NCBI RefSeq assembly: GCF_023701345.1
Contig: NZ_JAMPXE010000023.1
Coordinates: forward strand, 1-33,128
Origin: Rhodoferax sp.
GTDB lineage: Bacteria > Pseudomonadota > Gammaproteobacteria > Burkholderiales > Burkholderiaceae_C
Length of the DNA: 33,128 nt
Direction: 5' to 3'
Shown here: positions 1-8,282 of the stretch, one piece after another
Layout of the letters: each line of letters opens with the position of its first letter
Position numbering within the stretch: the stretch's first letter is position 1
Made by a program: the position numbers and the translations under genes
Notes under the pieces: model-generated
What the model was told of the DNA's origin: nothing
Database searches by the model: none
What the model saw: the letters and a program-made list of their open reading frames with translations, nothing else

Positions 1-222
1 AGCTAGGCCTTTGATGGTACGCCGATTACAGGGCCAACAAACAAAACCTAAACGACGCTTGTTTCTGACTTCAAACCACAGCTACGGGTGACAGAAAGTT
101 GCAATTGGATTGCCCTGAAGCGGGCAATGGCGGTTGTCAGGTTACGCTGCAGAACGGCCAACAAAGCTGGCACGAATTTCCAAAGTTCTTGTTTTCTTGC
201 TCAACCACTAACCACGCTCACC
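1..222. other. Upstream region with no recognised gene
   Basis: I see no convincing coding region here. A GTG-initiated 87-codon frame runs from 88 to 351, but it passes straight through the large inverted repeat at 223-301, has no clear ribosome binding site and resembles no family I know. The left window edge may cut the end of an upstream unit. No promoter is strong enough to call. Confidence 0.4.
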
Positions 223-301
223 GGCAGGATAAGGGCTGGGGTGGCGGCCGATTTCTGGGCGTTTGACAGTATGAGGCCGCCGCCCCAGCCCTTATCCTGC
301 C
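223..301. repeat. Large 27-bp inverted repeat (stem-loop)
   Basis: The arms are 223-249 and 275-301, separated by a 25-nt loop. They match at 26 of 27 positions, and the single difference (T against G across the stem) becomes a G-U wobble in RNA, so the transcript could fold into an uninterrupted 27-bp stem. The arms are very GC-rich and no T-tract follows, so it is not a typical intrinsic terminator. It may be a MITE- or REP-like element or a structured RNA. No flanking target duplication is obvious. Confidence 0.85.
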
Positions 302-419
302 AGCCCCTCCCGCTGGCAGCAGCCTATTGGCCAGTCATGCGTGTTACCTAAGTTCCTCGCATAAGATGCACCGACGCCACCTTGGCACCCTGCACCATCG
401 CCCACCACGAGAATAAACA

Positions 420-1397
420 ATGATCCCCAACCCCGCCTACGCGCCAGAAGCCTGGCAAACCGTGACCCCGCACATCGCCGCCCTGGGCGAATCGCCGTTT
501 TGGCACCCGCATGAACAGATGCTGTACTGGGTGGACATTTCAGGCAAACAGATTCTGCGGGCCAACATGGACATGGGCACGCTGGAAACCTGGGACCTGC
601 CCAGCGAACCCGGCTGCATCGCCCCGGCGGCCAGCGGCGGGCTGGTGATGGCGCTGCGCCACGGTGTTTTCAGGGCGCAGACCTGGGGCGGCCCGCTGCA
701 GCTTTTGACCACGCTTGGCTATGACCCCACGCACATGCGCGCCAACGACGGCAAGTGCGACGCGCTGGGGCGCTTCTGGGTGGGCACCATTGACGAAACG
801 CGGACCTTGCACAATGCCGCCCTGTTTTGCATTGACGCCCGAAACTCAGGCAGCACCGGCGTCGCGCAAGTGCGCTGCATGATCAACCCGACGGATCGGC
901 CCGCCACCACCGCCAACGGTCTGGCCTGGAGCCCGGACGGCAGCACCCTGTATTGGGCCGACACGCCCAGCCACGCCGTGTGGGCCTGGGACCATGACCA
1001 AAGCACCAACCGCCTGAGTGGCCAACGCGTCTTTGCCGACTTCAGGGCCAAACCCGAGGGCTGGTCAGCCGCTGCTTTGGATGCCAACAACGGCGGTTAC
1101 CGGGGTCGCCCGGACGGCGCCGCGGTCGATGTGCAGGGCAACTACTGGGTCGCCATGTTCGAGGGCCGCCGGGTGTGCCAGTTTGCACCCGATGGCAGCC
1201 TGCTGGCCGAGTTTGCCGTGCCGCTGCAATGCCCCACCATGCCGTGTTTTGGCGGCGCAGACCGCAAAACCCTGTACCTGACCAGCGCCCGCCACCACCG
1301 CAGCGCAGCTGAACTGGCGGCGTATCCGTTGTCCGGTTCGGTGTTGTCGATGCGGGTTGAGGTGGCGGGTATGCCGGTCAACTTTTTCCAGGATTGA
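420..1397 (+). CDS. SMP-30/gluconolactonase family protein
   Basis: This 325-residue protein matches the six-bladed beta-propeller SMP-30/gluconolactonase/LRE family, whose members hydrolyse sugar lactones or related esters using one divalent metal. The expected ligands can be placed: E24 in LGESPFWH, N166 in TANGLAW and D232 in RPDGAAVD, with N109/D110 in RANDGKCD as the usual substrate-side residues. Blade repeats such as SPDGSTLYWADT are clear. No signal peptide is seen, so it is probably cytoplasmic. The ATG at 420 is preceded only by a weak purine-rich stretch. It stands alone, 111 bp before the next gene. The lactone substrate cannot be told from sequence. Confidence 0.9.
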   Translation: MIPNPAYAPEAWQTVTPHIAALGESPFWHPHEQMLYWVDISGKQILRANMDMGTLETWDLPSEPGCIAPAASGGLVMALRHGVFRAQTWGGPLQLLTTLGYDPTHMRANDGKCDALGRFWVGTIDETRTLHNAALFCIDARNSGSTGVAQVRCMINPTDRPATTANGLAWSPDGSTLYWADTPSHAVWAWDHDQSTNRLSGQRVFADFRAKPEGWSAAALDANNGGYRGRPDGAAVDVQGNYWVAMFEGRRVCQFAPDGSLLAEFAVPLQCPTMPCFGGADRKTLYLTSARHHRSAAELAAYPLSGSVLSMRVEVAGMPVNFFQD

Positions 1398-1399
1398 TC

Positions 1400-1419
1400 A
1401 GCATGATATTTCTCATGCT
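1400..1419 (+). terminator. Weak hairpin after the SMP-30 gene
   Basis: AGCATGA (1400-1406) and TCATGCT (1413-1419) form a perfect 7-bp stem with a 6-nt loop three bases after the SMP-30 stop codon. No proper T-tract follows, so termination here would be inefficient or rho-assisted. Confidence 0.3.
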
Positions 1420-1508
1420 TGTTACAACTAATCGTCTAAAAACGTGCATTCAGTCCTGACCGGGATTAAACTGAAAATTCCAGTTTTCAACCTCACAGGA
1501 GATTCATC

Positions 1509-1820
1509 ATGTCAGACGCCCTGCAAAACAGCAAAGAAAAACTCATGGACGATCTGCACCAGGGCATTGCCGATGCAGAGGAGTTGCTGAAACTCACGGC
1601 CAACCAGGCCGGCGAAAGTGCCGTCCAATTGCGTGAGCGCGTCCGTGCTCGCATGAGCAAAGCCAAGGTCGAATTGCTCCATCTGCAACAGGCCACGGTA
1701 GAAAAGGCCAAGGCAGCCGGTCACGCCACCGACGTGTTTGTCCATGAAAATCCGTGGAAATCCATCGGCATCGCAGCCGGCGTGGGTCTGGTGGTCGGTC
1801 TGTTGATCAGTCGCCGCTAG
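1509..1820 (+). CDS. DUF883 (YqjD/ElaB-type) membrane-anchored protein
   Basis: The 103-residue protein has the DUF883 layout: a long amphipathic, charged helix over residues 1-75 and a C-terminal hydrophobic glycine-rich segment (GIAAGVGLVVGLLISRR) ending in two arginines. E. coli YqjD and ElaB of this family are tail-anchored inner-membrane proteins that bind ribosomes in stationary phase; that role here is by homology only. The start has a good ribosome binding site (AGGAG about 9 nt upstream). It is followed after 5 bp by the YqjE-type gene, then a YqjK-type gene, the same order as yqjD-yqjE-yqjK in enterobacteria. A short inverted repeat, TGAAAA (1472-1477) and TTTTCA (1484-1489), lies in its leader. 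Confidence 0.85.
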   Translation: MSDALQNSKEKLMDDLHQGIADAEELLKLTANQAGESAVQLRERVRARMSKAKVELLHLQQATVEKAKAAGHATDVFVHENPWKSIGIAAGVGLVVGLLISRR

Positions 1821-1825
1821 CGCCC

Positions 1826-2221
1826 ATGCCAGGCGACAACACCGGTCTGTTCGGCCAGTTGCAGCAGTCCTTGGGCACCGTCATTGAACTCTTGCGGGTT
1901 CGACTGGCCCTGCTGGGCACCGAGCTTGGGCTGGAAAAACAGCGCCTGGGCGCCGGGCTGTTTTGGGGTGCCACTGCTTTCATGTGTTTGACGGTGGCGG
2001 CGGTGCTGTTTTGCGGCTTTGTGATTTTGCTATTGTGGGACAGCTACCGCCTGGCCGCCGTGGGCGTTCTGGCCCTGCTCTTTTTGGCAGGCGGGCTGCT
2101 GTTGCTGCAAGCGGCCCAGCGCAGGCTCGGCGCCGAGTCCAACCTGTTCAGCACCAGCCTGGCAGAGCTGGAACGCGATCGCGCCAGCGTCACCTCAAGC
2201 GCGCCGCATGAGCCCCAATGA
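1826..2221 (+). CDS. YqjE-type phage-holin-family membrane protein
   Basis: This 131-residue protein has two adjacent hydrophobic segments at about residues 46-70 and 76-97, preceded by a short charged helix, as in the Phage_holin_3_6 (YqjE) family. Despite the family name these chromosomal proteins are not known lysis holins, and their function is unknown. I chose the ATG at 1826, 5 bp after the DUF883 stop, rather than an upstream in-frame ATG at 1754 that would overlap the previous gene by 67 bp. The stop lies inside the next gene, a 14-bp overlap that suggests translational coupling. Confidence 0.8.
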   Translation: MPGDNTGLFGQLQQSLGTVIELLRVRLALLGTELGLEKQRLGAGLFWGATAFMCLTVAAVLFCGFVILLLWDSYRLAAVGVLALLFLAGGLLLLQAAQRRLGAESNLFSTSLAELERDRASVTSSAPHEPQ

Positions 2222-2513
2222 ACTCCAGTTGCGCCAGCAGCGCCTGCTGATTCGCAGCACCGAGCTGCGCCTGCAGCTGCATGGCCAGTTGCACAGCCTG
2301 CAACGCCCGGCCGCCATGGCCGACCAGGTCAAGACCAGCCTGCTCTGGCTTTACCAGCATCCGCAATGGCCCGCCGCTGTGCTGGCGTTGTTGTTGATCC
2401 TCAAACCCCGCCGGGCGCTGGTGTGGACGGGCAAACTCTGGTGGTTCTGGAAATCTGCCCGTCTGTTGCGTCATTGGCGCGAAAACCTGCTGGCATATTT
2501 GGCGCAGCGCTAA
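2208..2513 (+). CDS. YqjK-like small protein
   Basis: A 101-residue basic protein. The N-terminal half is a Gln/Arg/Leu-rich amphipathic helix (RQQRLLIRSTELRLQLHGQL). It is followed by one short hydrophobic stretch around residues 57-66 (AVLALLLILK) and a Trp/Arg-rich C-terminus. Size, composition and position after yqjD- and yqjE-like genes fit the poorly characterised YqjK-like family. The start overlaps the preceding gene by 14 bp. Function is unknown; the trio is probably an envelope-stress or stationary-phase operon. Confidence 0.7.
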   Translation: MSPNELQLRQQRLLIRSTELRLQLHGQLHSLQRPAAMADQVKTSLLWLYQHPQWPAAVLALLLILKPRRALVWTGKLWWFWKSARLLRHWRENLLAYLAQR

Positions 2514-2537
2514 AGAAAACAAGCTCGCCAGCGGCGC

Positions 2538-2568
2538 AATTTTTCGAACACAGGGTGTTCAAAAAATT
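2538..2568. promoter_or_regulatory. 14-bp near-perfect inverted repeat upstream of glcE
   Basis: Arms 2538-2551 and 2555-2568 are complementary at 13 of 14 positions around a 3-nt centre, with core GAACAC-AGG-GTGTTC. A-tracts follow and T-tracts precede the stem on the plus strand, so it does not look like a terminator for yqjK. It sits 61 bp before the glcE start and could be an operator for glycolate-responsive control or an mRNA stem. The regulator is not identified. Confidence 0.5.
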
Positions 2569-2629
2569 CAATCAGTTTCCCATGACTTGTGTTCTACCAT
2601 CGGGTTCGTCGCCTCACCTGTGAACACCC

Positions 2630-3766
2630 ATGGACACCGCCCTGCAACACCTCACTGACCAAATTAACACCGCTGCGGCGCAGCGCACCCCCTTGCGCAT
2701 TCGCGGTGGCGGCAGCAAAGACTTCTACGGCGAAACGTTGCAAGGCGTACTGCTCGACACCACGGCTTACCGTGGCATTGTGAGTTACGAGCCCAGCGAA
2801 CTGGTGGTCACGGTGCGCGCCGGCACCCCGCTGGCCGAACTCGAAGGCGCCTTGGCTGAAAAAGGCCAGTGCCTGGCGTTCGAGCCGCCCCGCTTTGGCA
2901 GGGCCAACGGCACCTGCGGCGGCATGGTGGCGGCGGGCTTGAGCGGCCCGGCGCGGGCCAGCATGGGCGGCGTGCGTGACTATGTGCTGGGCGTGCAGTT
3001 CGTCAATGGCCGTGGCGAACACCTCACCTTTGGCGGCCAGGTCATGAAAAACGTGGCCGGTTATGACGTGTCACGGCTGATGGTGGGGGCCATGGGCACG
3101 CTGGGTCTGCTCACCGAGATCTCGCTCAAGGTGCTGCCGGTGGCACCGGCCGAGGCCACGCTGGTGTTTGAGCTCGACCAGGTCAACGCCCTGGCGCAAC
3201 TGCACCGCTGGGGTGCACAGCCGCTGCCGCTCAATGCCAGTTGCTGGGTGCGCGACGACACCGCCCCCAACACCCCCGAATTGTTGTTTGTGCGCTTGCG
3301 TGGTGCCGTGGCGGCAGTGGAGTCGGCCTGCACCAGGATGCTGGCCGACGTGCCCGGCAACCGCATGGACAACGCCCAGGCCGGGCCCGACTGGACCGCC
3401 TGCCGCGACCTGAAACTGCCTTTCTTTACGGCACCTGTCGCGCCCGCCGAGCCGCTGGCGCTGTGGCGCTTGAGCGTGCCGCAAACTGCGCCGGTGCTGG
3501 ACCTGCCCTGGCCCCAGTTGGTGGAGTGGCATGGCGGCCAGCGCTGGCTCTGGGCCCCGGCATCGGCGCGGGAACAGTTGCGCCAAGCCGTCGCCGCGGC
3601 AGGCGGTTCCGCCAGCGTCTTCATAGCTGCCAGCGACACCACAACGGGCGCTAAAAACTGCTTCAGTCCCTTGAGCCCCGCCATCGCGCAAATCCACCGC
3701 CGCCTCAAGGCCGAATTTGACCCGGCAGGCATCTTTAATCCGGGTCGCGTGTACGCCGGCATGTAA
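2630..3766 (+). CDS. glcE: Glycolate oxidase FAD-binding subunit GlcE
   Basis: The 378-residue protein fits GlcE, the second FAD-binding subunit of glycolate oxidase (GlcDEF), which oxidises glycolate to glyoxylate at the inner membrane. The FAD_binding_4 region is visible: RIRGGGSKDFYG near the N-terminus, EPSELVVTVRAGTPLAELE in the middle of the domain and NVAGYDVSRLMVGAMGTLG before the C-terminal half. It ends in the family-typical IFNPGRVYAGM. The ATG at 2630 begins a protein of normal GlcE length, and the next gene follows 12 bp after the stop. The partner GlcD is not adjacent: the upstream neighbour is the yqjK-like gene. Confidence 0.93.
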   Translation: MDTALQHLTDQINTAAAQRTPLRIRGGGSKDFYGETLQGVLLDTTAYRGIVSYEPSELVVTVRAGTPLAELEGALAEKGQCLAFEPPRFGRANGTCGGMVAAGLSGPARASMGGVRDYVLGVQFVNGRGEHLTFGGQVMKNVAGYDVSRLMVGAMGTLGLLTEISLKVLPVAPAEATLVFELDQVNALAQLHRWGAQPLPLNASCWVRDDTAPNTPELLFVRLRGAVAAVESACTRMLADVPGNRMDNAQAGPDWTACRDLKLPFFTAPVAPAEPLALWRLSVPQTAPVLDLPWPQLVEWHGGQRWLWAPASAREQLRQAVAAAGGSASVFIAASDTTTGAKNCFSPLSPAIAQIHRRLKAEFDPAGIFNPGRVYAGM

Positions 3767-3778
3767 AAACAAAAGCCT

Positions 3779-5014
3779 ATGCAAACTCAACTCAGCGCCC
3801 AATACCAGGGCACGCCCGATGGCCTGGCGGCCGAAGCCATTCTGCGCAAATGCGTGCACTGCGGTTTTTGCACCGCCACCTGCCCCACCTACCAGTTGCT
3901 CGGCGACGAGCTGGATGGCCCGCGCGGGCGCATTTACCTGATGAAACAGGTGCTCGAAGGCGCGGTGCCAACCCGCAAGACCCAAATGCACCTGGACCGC
4001 TGCCTGACCTGTCGCAACTGTGAAACCACCTGCCCCAGCGGTGTCCAATACGGCCATTTGCTTGACATTGGCCGCAAGCTGGTCGACGCCCAGGTACCGC
4101 GCCCGGCGGGCGAGCGCGCGCTGCGCTGGGCGCTCAAGGAAGGCCTGCCGTCACCCGCTTTTGGCCCGGCCATGGCCGTGGGCCAACTGGTGCGGTCGCT
4201 GCTGCCCAAGACGCTACAGAACAAGGTGCCGGCCAAACAGCACGCCGGCCTCACGCCCACACGCACGCTCAGCCGCAAGGTACTGGTGCTGGCCGGTTGC
4301 GTGCAACCCGCCATGAGCCCCAACATCAACAGCGCCACGGCCCGGGTCTTTGATGCCGCCGGCATCCAGTGCGTGGTGGCGCCCAAGGCGGGTTGTTGCG
4401 GCGCCGTCAAGTTTCATCTCAACGACCAGGAGGGTGGCATGGCGCAGATGCGCGCCAACATCGACGCCTGGTGGCCATCGATTGAAGCCGGCGTGGAGGG
4501 CATCGTCATCAACGCGTCGGGCTGCGGCGTCACCGTCAAGGACTACGGCCACATCCTGCGGGATGACCCCGCTTACGCCGCCAAGGCGCGGCGCGTGAGC
4601 GAACTCACCCAGGACGTCAGCGAATGGCTGCCCGAGCTGGTGGACAAACTCAAAAATCGGGTGGCAGGCAGCGCCAGCCGCATCGCCTTTCATCCACCCT
4701 GCTCGATGCAACACGGCATGCAATTGCGCGGCGGCGTCGAGAAATACATGGGCGAGTTGGGTTTCAACGTCAAGACCACCGGCTGCGAGGCCCACCTGTG
4801 CTGCGGCTCGGCGGGCACCTACAGCGTGCTCAACCCGACACTGTCTTACCAGCTAAGAGACCGCAAACTGGGCAAACTGGCCACCACCTTTGGCGACCAG
4901 GCGCCCGAGCAAATCGTGTCAGCCAACATCGGCTGCATCACGCACCTGCAAAGCGGCACCGACACGCCGGTGCGGCACTGGATTGAAGTGCTCGACGAAG
5001 CACTGCAAAAATAA
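3779..5014 (+). CDS. glcF: Glycolate oxidase iron-sulfur subunit GlcF
   Basis: The 411-residue protein has two N-terminal 4Fe-4S motifs, CVHCGFCTATCPTY and CLTCRNCETTCPSG, and two C-terminal CCG-type domains containing AGCCGAVKFH and HLCCGSAGTY. This is the architecture of GlcF, which passes electrons from the flavin subunits to the respiratory chain. Length is normal for the family. It lies 12 bp after glcE and is surely cotranscribed. The gene ends 8 bp from the stop codon of the convergent minus-strand gene with no obvious terminator between them. Confidence 0.95.
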   Translation: MQTQLSAQYQGTPDGLAAEAILRKCVHCGFCTATCPTYQLLGDELDGPRGRIYLMKQVLEGAVPTRKTQMHLDRCLTCRNCETTCPSGVQYGHLLDIGRKLVDAQVPRPAGERALRWALKEGLPSPAFGPAMAVGQLVRSLLPKTLQNKVPAKQHAGLTPTRTLSRKVLVLAGCVQPAMSPNINSATARVFDAAGIQCVVAPKAGCCGAVKFHLNDQEGGMAQMRANIDAWWPSIEAGVEGIVINASGCGVTVKDYGHILRDDPAYAAKARRVSELTQDVSEWLPELVDKLKNRVAGSASRIAFHPPCSMQHGMQLRGGVEKYMGELGFNVKTTGCEAHLCCGSAGTYSVLNPTLSYQLRDRKLGKLATTFGDQAPEQIVSANIGCITHLQSGTDTPVRHWIEVLDEALQK

Positions 5015-5021
5015 GCTGCAA

Positions 5022-5666
5022 TCACGCCCCGAGGCGCTGGCGCAACACGCGCACGGCACTGGCGGGTGTGCTCAGCACTGGCAGATCCAGCGCCTGGCGC
5101 ACCGCTGCTTCGGCCCGCGCCATGCTGAACTGGGCCAGTGCAATCACCTCACAGCCCTGTTGCTGCAGCCAGCGCGCGGCGTCGACCACCAAGGCATCGT
5201 GACCAGCGGTGTCGCCCTGGTTGAGTGCTTCCAGGGCGCCTTCGGCCAAGCGGGTCCGCAGCGCCATGCCAGGCGGGAACTCGGCCGGCATCGAGACCAA
5301 TGTCGGCGCAAATGAGGCAATCAGCCCGACGCGTTTGCCCGTTGCCACAGCCTCGGCCACCATGGCCTCGTTGGGCTTGAGTACCGGCATGTGCGGGCGC
5401 CGCGCGGCCACGACGTCAATACACGGCCCAAAGGCCGAGCAGGTGAACAGAACGGCCTGGGCGCCGGTGCCCTCGGCATAGGCTGCCAGCGCCTCGAAGC
5501 GCTGGTGCATGGCCGCATCGAGCCCGCGGCCACTGCGCGCCAGGTCGCTTGAGAGGCTGTCGTCAATCAGGTTCATGCGTTCACAGGCTGGCCAGGCGCG
5601 CGCCATCTCGGCGTTGATCGGCGCCACCGAGTGCGCCAGCGCATGGATCAGCGCGACACGGGTCAT
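5022..5666 (-). CDS. Asp/Glu racemase-fold protein with only one catalytic-type cysteine
   Basis: The 214-residue protein resembles the aspartate/glutamate/hydantoin racemase and arylmalonate decarboxylase superfamily. The N-terminal lobe has the nucleophile-type cysteine C76 in LFTCSAFGPC. In the C-terminal lobe, where two-base racemases carry the second cysteine (GCTxM-like), this protein reads ALAQFSMA, with Q179 in its place. It may therefore not be a conventional two-cysteine racemase. The start is the ATG at 5666, which overlaps the stop of the upstream permease gene (ATGA), indicating translational coupling to the TAXI transporter. Isomerase, decarboxylase or lyase activity on the transported substrate are all possible. 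Confidence 0.75.
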   Translation of the reverse strand: MTRVALIHALAHSVAPINAEMARAWPACERMNLIDDSLSSDLARSGRGLDAAMHQRFEALAAYAEGTGAQAVLFTCSAFGPCIDVVAARRPHMPVLKPNEAMVAEAVATGKRVGLIASFAPTLVSMPAEFPPGMALRTRLAEGALEALNQGDTAGHDALVVDAARWLQQQGCEVIALAQFSMARAEAAVRQALDLPVLSTPASAVRVLRQRLGA

Positions 5667-8245
5667 GGCTTGGTTTTGCGGGCACGGGCGCGCTGCAAGG
5701 CAATGACCAGCAGCAGCAAGGCCATGGCGGGCGGGAACATCCATTCCTTGGCGGGTCGATCGGCCGGTATTTCCGCCGAGACGATACGGAAGCCCTGCTC
5801 CATGCCGAGTTTTTCAGCGCGACTGCCAAAACGCACCTGCGTGATCAACAAGTCATCGCCCTGTGCCATCACATTGACACCGGCACTGGCAAAGCGCTCG
5901 CGCGCCGTGCCTTGGGGGCCCAGCGGCAGCAGCACCCCCTTGCGGATGTCCTTGGCGTCGATATTGGTGCCTTCAATCCAGATGCGCTTGCTGGCATTGG
6001 CAGGTTGCGCTTCAATCAACTGGCTGATTTGCGACGCCGGCACCTCGGTGTAGGGCGGATAAACCATGTCCCACCAGTAACCCGGACGGAACAGCGTGAA
6101 CGTGATCAACAGCAAGGCGATGGTTTCATACCAACGCGACTTGATCAAGAAATGGCCCTGTGTCGCCGCCGCAAACACCAGCATGGCCACGGTGGCGCTG
6201 AGCACCGTCAAAATCAGGTGGAACGGCCCGTCCACACCGATCATCAGCAACTGGGTATTGAAAATGAACAAAAAGGGCAGGATGGCGGTGCGCATGCTGT
6301 AGAAAAATGCCGTGATGCCGGCCTTGATCGGGTCGCAGCGCGCAATGGCTGCCGCAGCAAATGAGGCCAGACCCACCGGCGGCGTGACGTCGGCCATCAA
6401 GCCAAAGTAGAAGACGAACAGGTGCACCGCAATCAGCGGCACGATCAGGCCGCTTTGTGCACCCAGCTCGACCACCACCGGCGCCATCAGCGTGGACACC
6501 ACGATGTAGTTGGCCGTGGTCGGCAGGCCCATGCCCAAAATCAGGCTGATGACAGCCACCAGCACCAGCATCAGCATCAGGTTGCCGCCCGACAGCAGCT
6601 CGACAATCTCGGTCATGACCAGGCCAATGCCGGTCAACGACACCGTGCCGACAATGATGCCGGCCGCCGCCGTGGCCACACCAATGCCGATCATGTTGCG
6701 GGCCCCGATAGCCAGGCCGTCGATCAGGTCAAGCACCCCCTGGCGTGCCGCTTGGCCAAAATCGCTCCGGCCACGAAACCAGGAGATGATGGGTTTTTGC
6801 GTCAGCATGACAAAAATCATGAACATCGTGGCCCAGAAGGCCGACAGGCCCGGTGACATCTGCTCGACCATCAGGCACCAGATCAGCACCACCACGGCCA
6901 GCAGGTAATGCAGGCCCGATTTGACGGTGGGACCGGTTTCTGGCAGTTCGAACACGGGTGCATTCGGGTCATCGAGTTCCAGTTCGGGCTGCCGGGCGCC
7001 AAACCACAGCAAGCCGACATAGGCCGCCAGCAGTCCCACGCCGATTACCCAGACGGCCGAGTCACCCATCAGTGTCTTGATCCAGCCAATGCCCCAGTAG
7101 ACTGCGCCCGACAGCACGACAAAACCAGCCAGGGTCAGGCCCAATGACAGCAGGCGCGAGCCGGCCGAGCCGGTATTGCGCCGCGGCAATCCCACCATGT
7201 TGTTTTTAAGGGCCTCAATGTGGACGATGTAGAGCAAGGCAATGTAGGAAATGATGGCCGGCAAAAAGGCATGCTTCATCACCTCGATATATGGAATACC
7301 CACATATTCCACCATCAGGAAAGCAGCAGCGCCCATCACCGGCGGCATCAATTGGCCGTTGACCGAGCTCGACACCTCGACGGCCGCCGCCTGGTCAGGG
7401 CGGTAACCCACGCGCTTCATGAGCGGAATGGTGAAGGTGCCGGTGGTCACCACATTGGCAATCGACGAGCCCGAAATGATGCCGGTGGCCGCTGACGACA
7501 GCACCGCCGCCTTGGCCGGGCCACCCCGCATGTGGCCGAGCAGCGCAAAGGCCGACTTGATGAAATAGTTGCCGGCACCGGCCTTGTCCAGCAAGGAGCC
7601 AAACAGCACAAACAAGAAGATGAAGCTACTGGAAACACCCAGCGCCACGCCAAACACGCCCTCTGTGGTGAGCCACTGGTGGCTCATGGCTCGGCTCAGC
7701 GAAAAACCGCGGTGGGCAATCATGTCGGGCATGAAGGGGCCGCCAAAGGTATAACCCAGAAAAACCAGCGCCACAATCACCATCGGCAGGCCCAGCACCC
7801 GGCGCGTGGCCTCCAGCAGCAGCGCGATACCGACCAAACCGGTGTAAACGTCCATCGAGGTCGGTTGCCCCGGACGGGTCGCCAACTCACGGTAAAACAG
7901 GAACAGGTAGGCGGCACAAAAAGTGCCCACGATGGCAAAGATCCAGTCTGTCACCGGCACGCGGTCGCTTTGTGAGCGCTTGAAAGCCGGGTAAGACATG
8001 AAAGACAGGAACACCGCAAAGGACAGGTGGATGGCCCGCGTTTCGGTGTCGTTGAAGACCAGCACACCGGTACTGAACGGCAGCGGCGATGCGATCCATA
8101 ATTGAAACAAGGACCAGGCCAGCGCCACATAGAGTAAGAAACGCTTCATTGCCGGGCCGGGGTTGCGCGCACCGGTGTCGTTGTCGGCGACGAACTTCTG
8201 GACGTCAATCTCAGGCACCTTGTCCGTTGCGGTTGCTGTTGTCAT
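5663..8245 (-). CDS. TAXI-type TRAP transporter permease, fused 4TM/12TM
   Basis: This 860-residue protein is the fused small and large membrane subunit of a TAXI-subfamily TRAP transporter, importing organic or amino acids with a Na+ or H+ gradient. It has an N-terminal block of membrane helices (QM-like), then a DctM-like core with the signature GMGLPTTANYIVV. A C-terminal part with further helices and a soluble tail (after YPPYTEVPASQI) corresponds to DUF3394, common in TAXI permeases. The ATG at 8245 is preferred over an upstream in-frame TTG at 8284 because AGAGAG lies just upstream and the TTG falls beside the hairpin at 8283-8312. It is coupled by ATGA overlap to the racemase-fold gene. 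Confidence 0.93.
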   Translation of the reverse strand: MTTATATDKVPEIDVQKFVADNDTGARNPGPAMKRFLLYVALAWSLFQLWIASPLPFSTGVLVFNDTETRAIHLSFAVFLSFMSYPAFKRSQSDRVPVTDWIFAIVGTFCAAYLFLFYRELATRPGQPTSMDVYTGLVGIALLLEATRRVLGLPMVIVALVFLGYTFGGPFMPDMIAHRGFSLSRAMSHQWLTTEGVFGVALGVSSSFIFLFVLFGSLLDKAGAGNYFIKSAFALLGHMRGGPAKAAVLSSAATGIISGSSIANVVTTGTFTIPLMKRVGYRPDQAAAVEVSSSVNGQLMPPVMGAAAFLMVEYVGIPYIEVMKHAFLPAIISYIALLYIVHIEALKNNMVGLPRRNTGSAGSRLLSLGLTLAGFVVLSGAVYWGIGWIKTLMGDSAVWVIGVGLLAAYVGLLWFGARQPELELDDPNAPVFELPETGPTVKSGLHYLLAVVVLIWCLMVEQMSPGLSAFWATMFMIFVMLTQKPIISWFRGRSDFGQAARQGVLDLIDGLAIGARNMIGIGVATAAAGIIVGTVSLTGIGLVMTEIVELLSGGNLMLMLVLVAVISLILGMGLPTTANYIVVSTLMAPVVVELGAQSGLIVPLIAVHLFVFYFGLMADVTPPVGLASFAAAAIARCDPIKAGITAFFYSMRTAILPFLFIFNTQLLMIGVDGPFHLILTVLSATVAMLVFAAATQGHFLIKSRWYETIALLLITFTLFRPGYWWDMVYPPYTEVPASQISQLIEAQPANASKRIWIEGTNIDAKDIRKGVLLPLGPQGTARERFASAGVNVMAQGDDLLITQVRFGSRAEKLGMEQGFRIVSAEIPADRPAKEWMFPPAMALLLLVIALQRARARKTKP

Positions 8246-8282
8246 ACGGATCTCTCTAATAATTAGTGATGTTTTTGTCAAC

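Noticed and set aside
88-351. 87-codon plus-strand frame in the upstream region
   Set aside because: GTG start without ribosome binding site, crosses the 27-bp inverted repeat, and shows no domain or codon pattern of a real protein.
1826-2221. Phage holin suggesting a prophage
   Set aside because: The name comes from the family title; the context (yqjD- and yqjK-like genes) is a chromosomal trio and no phage genes are nearby.
3071-4057. 328-codon minus-strand frame over glcE and glcF
   Set aside because: Antisense shadow of two well-identified genes in high-GC DNA; composition is Gly/Ala/Arg/His-rich with no domain.
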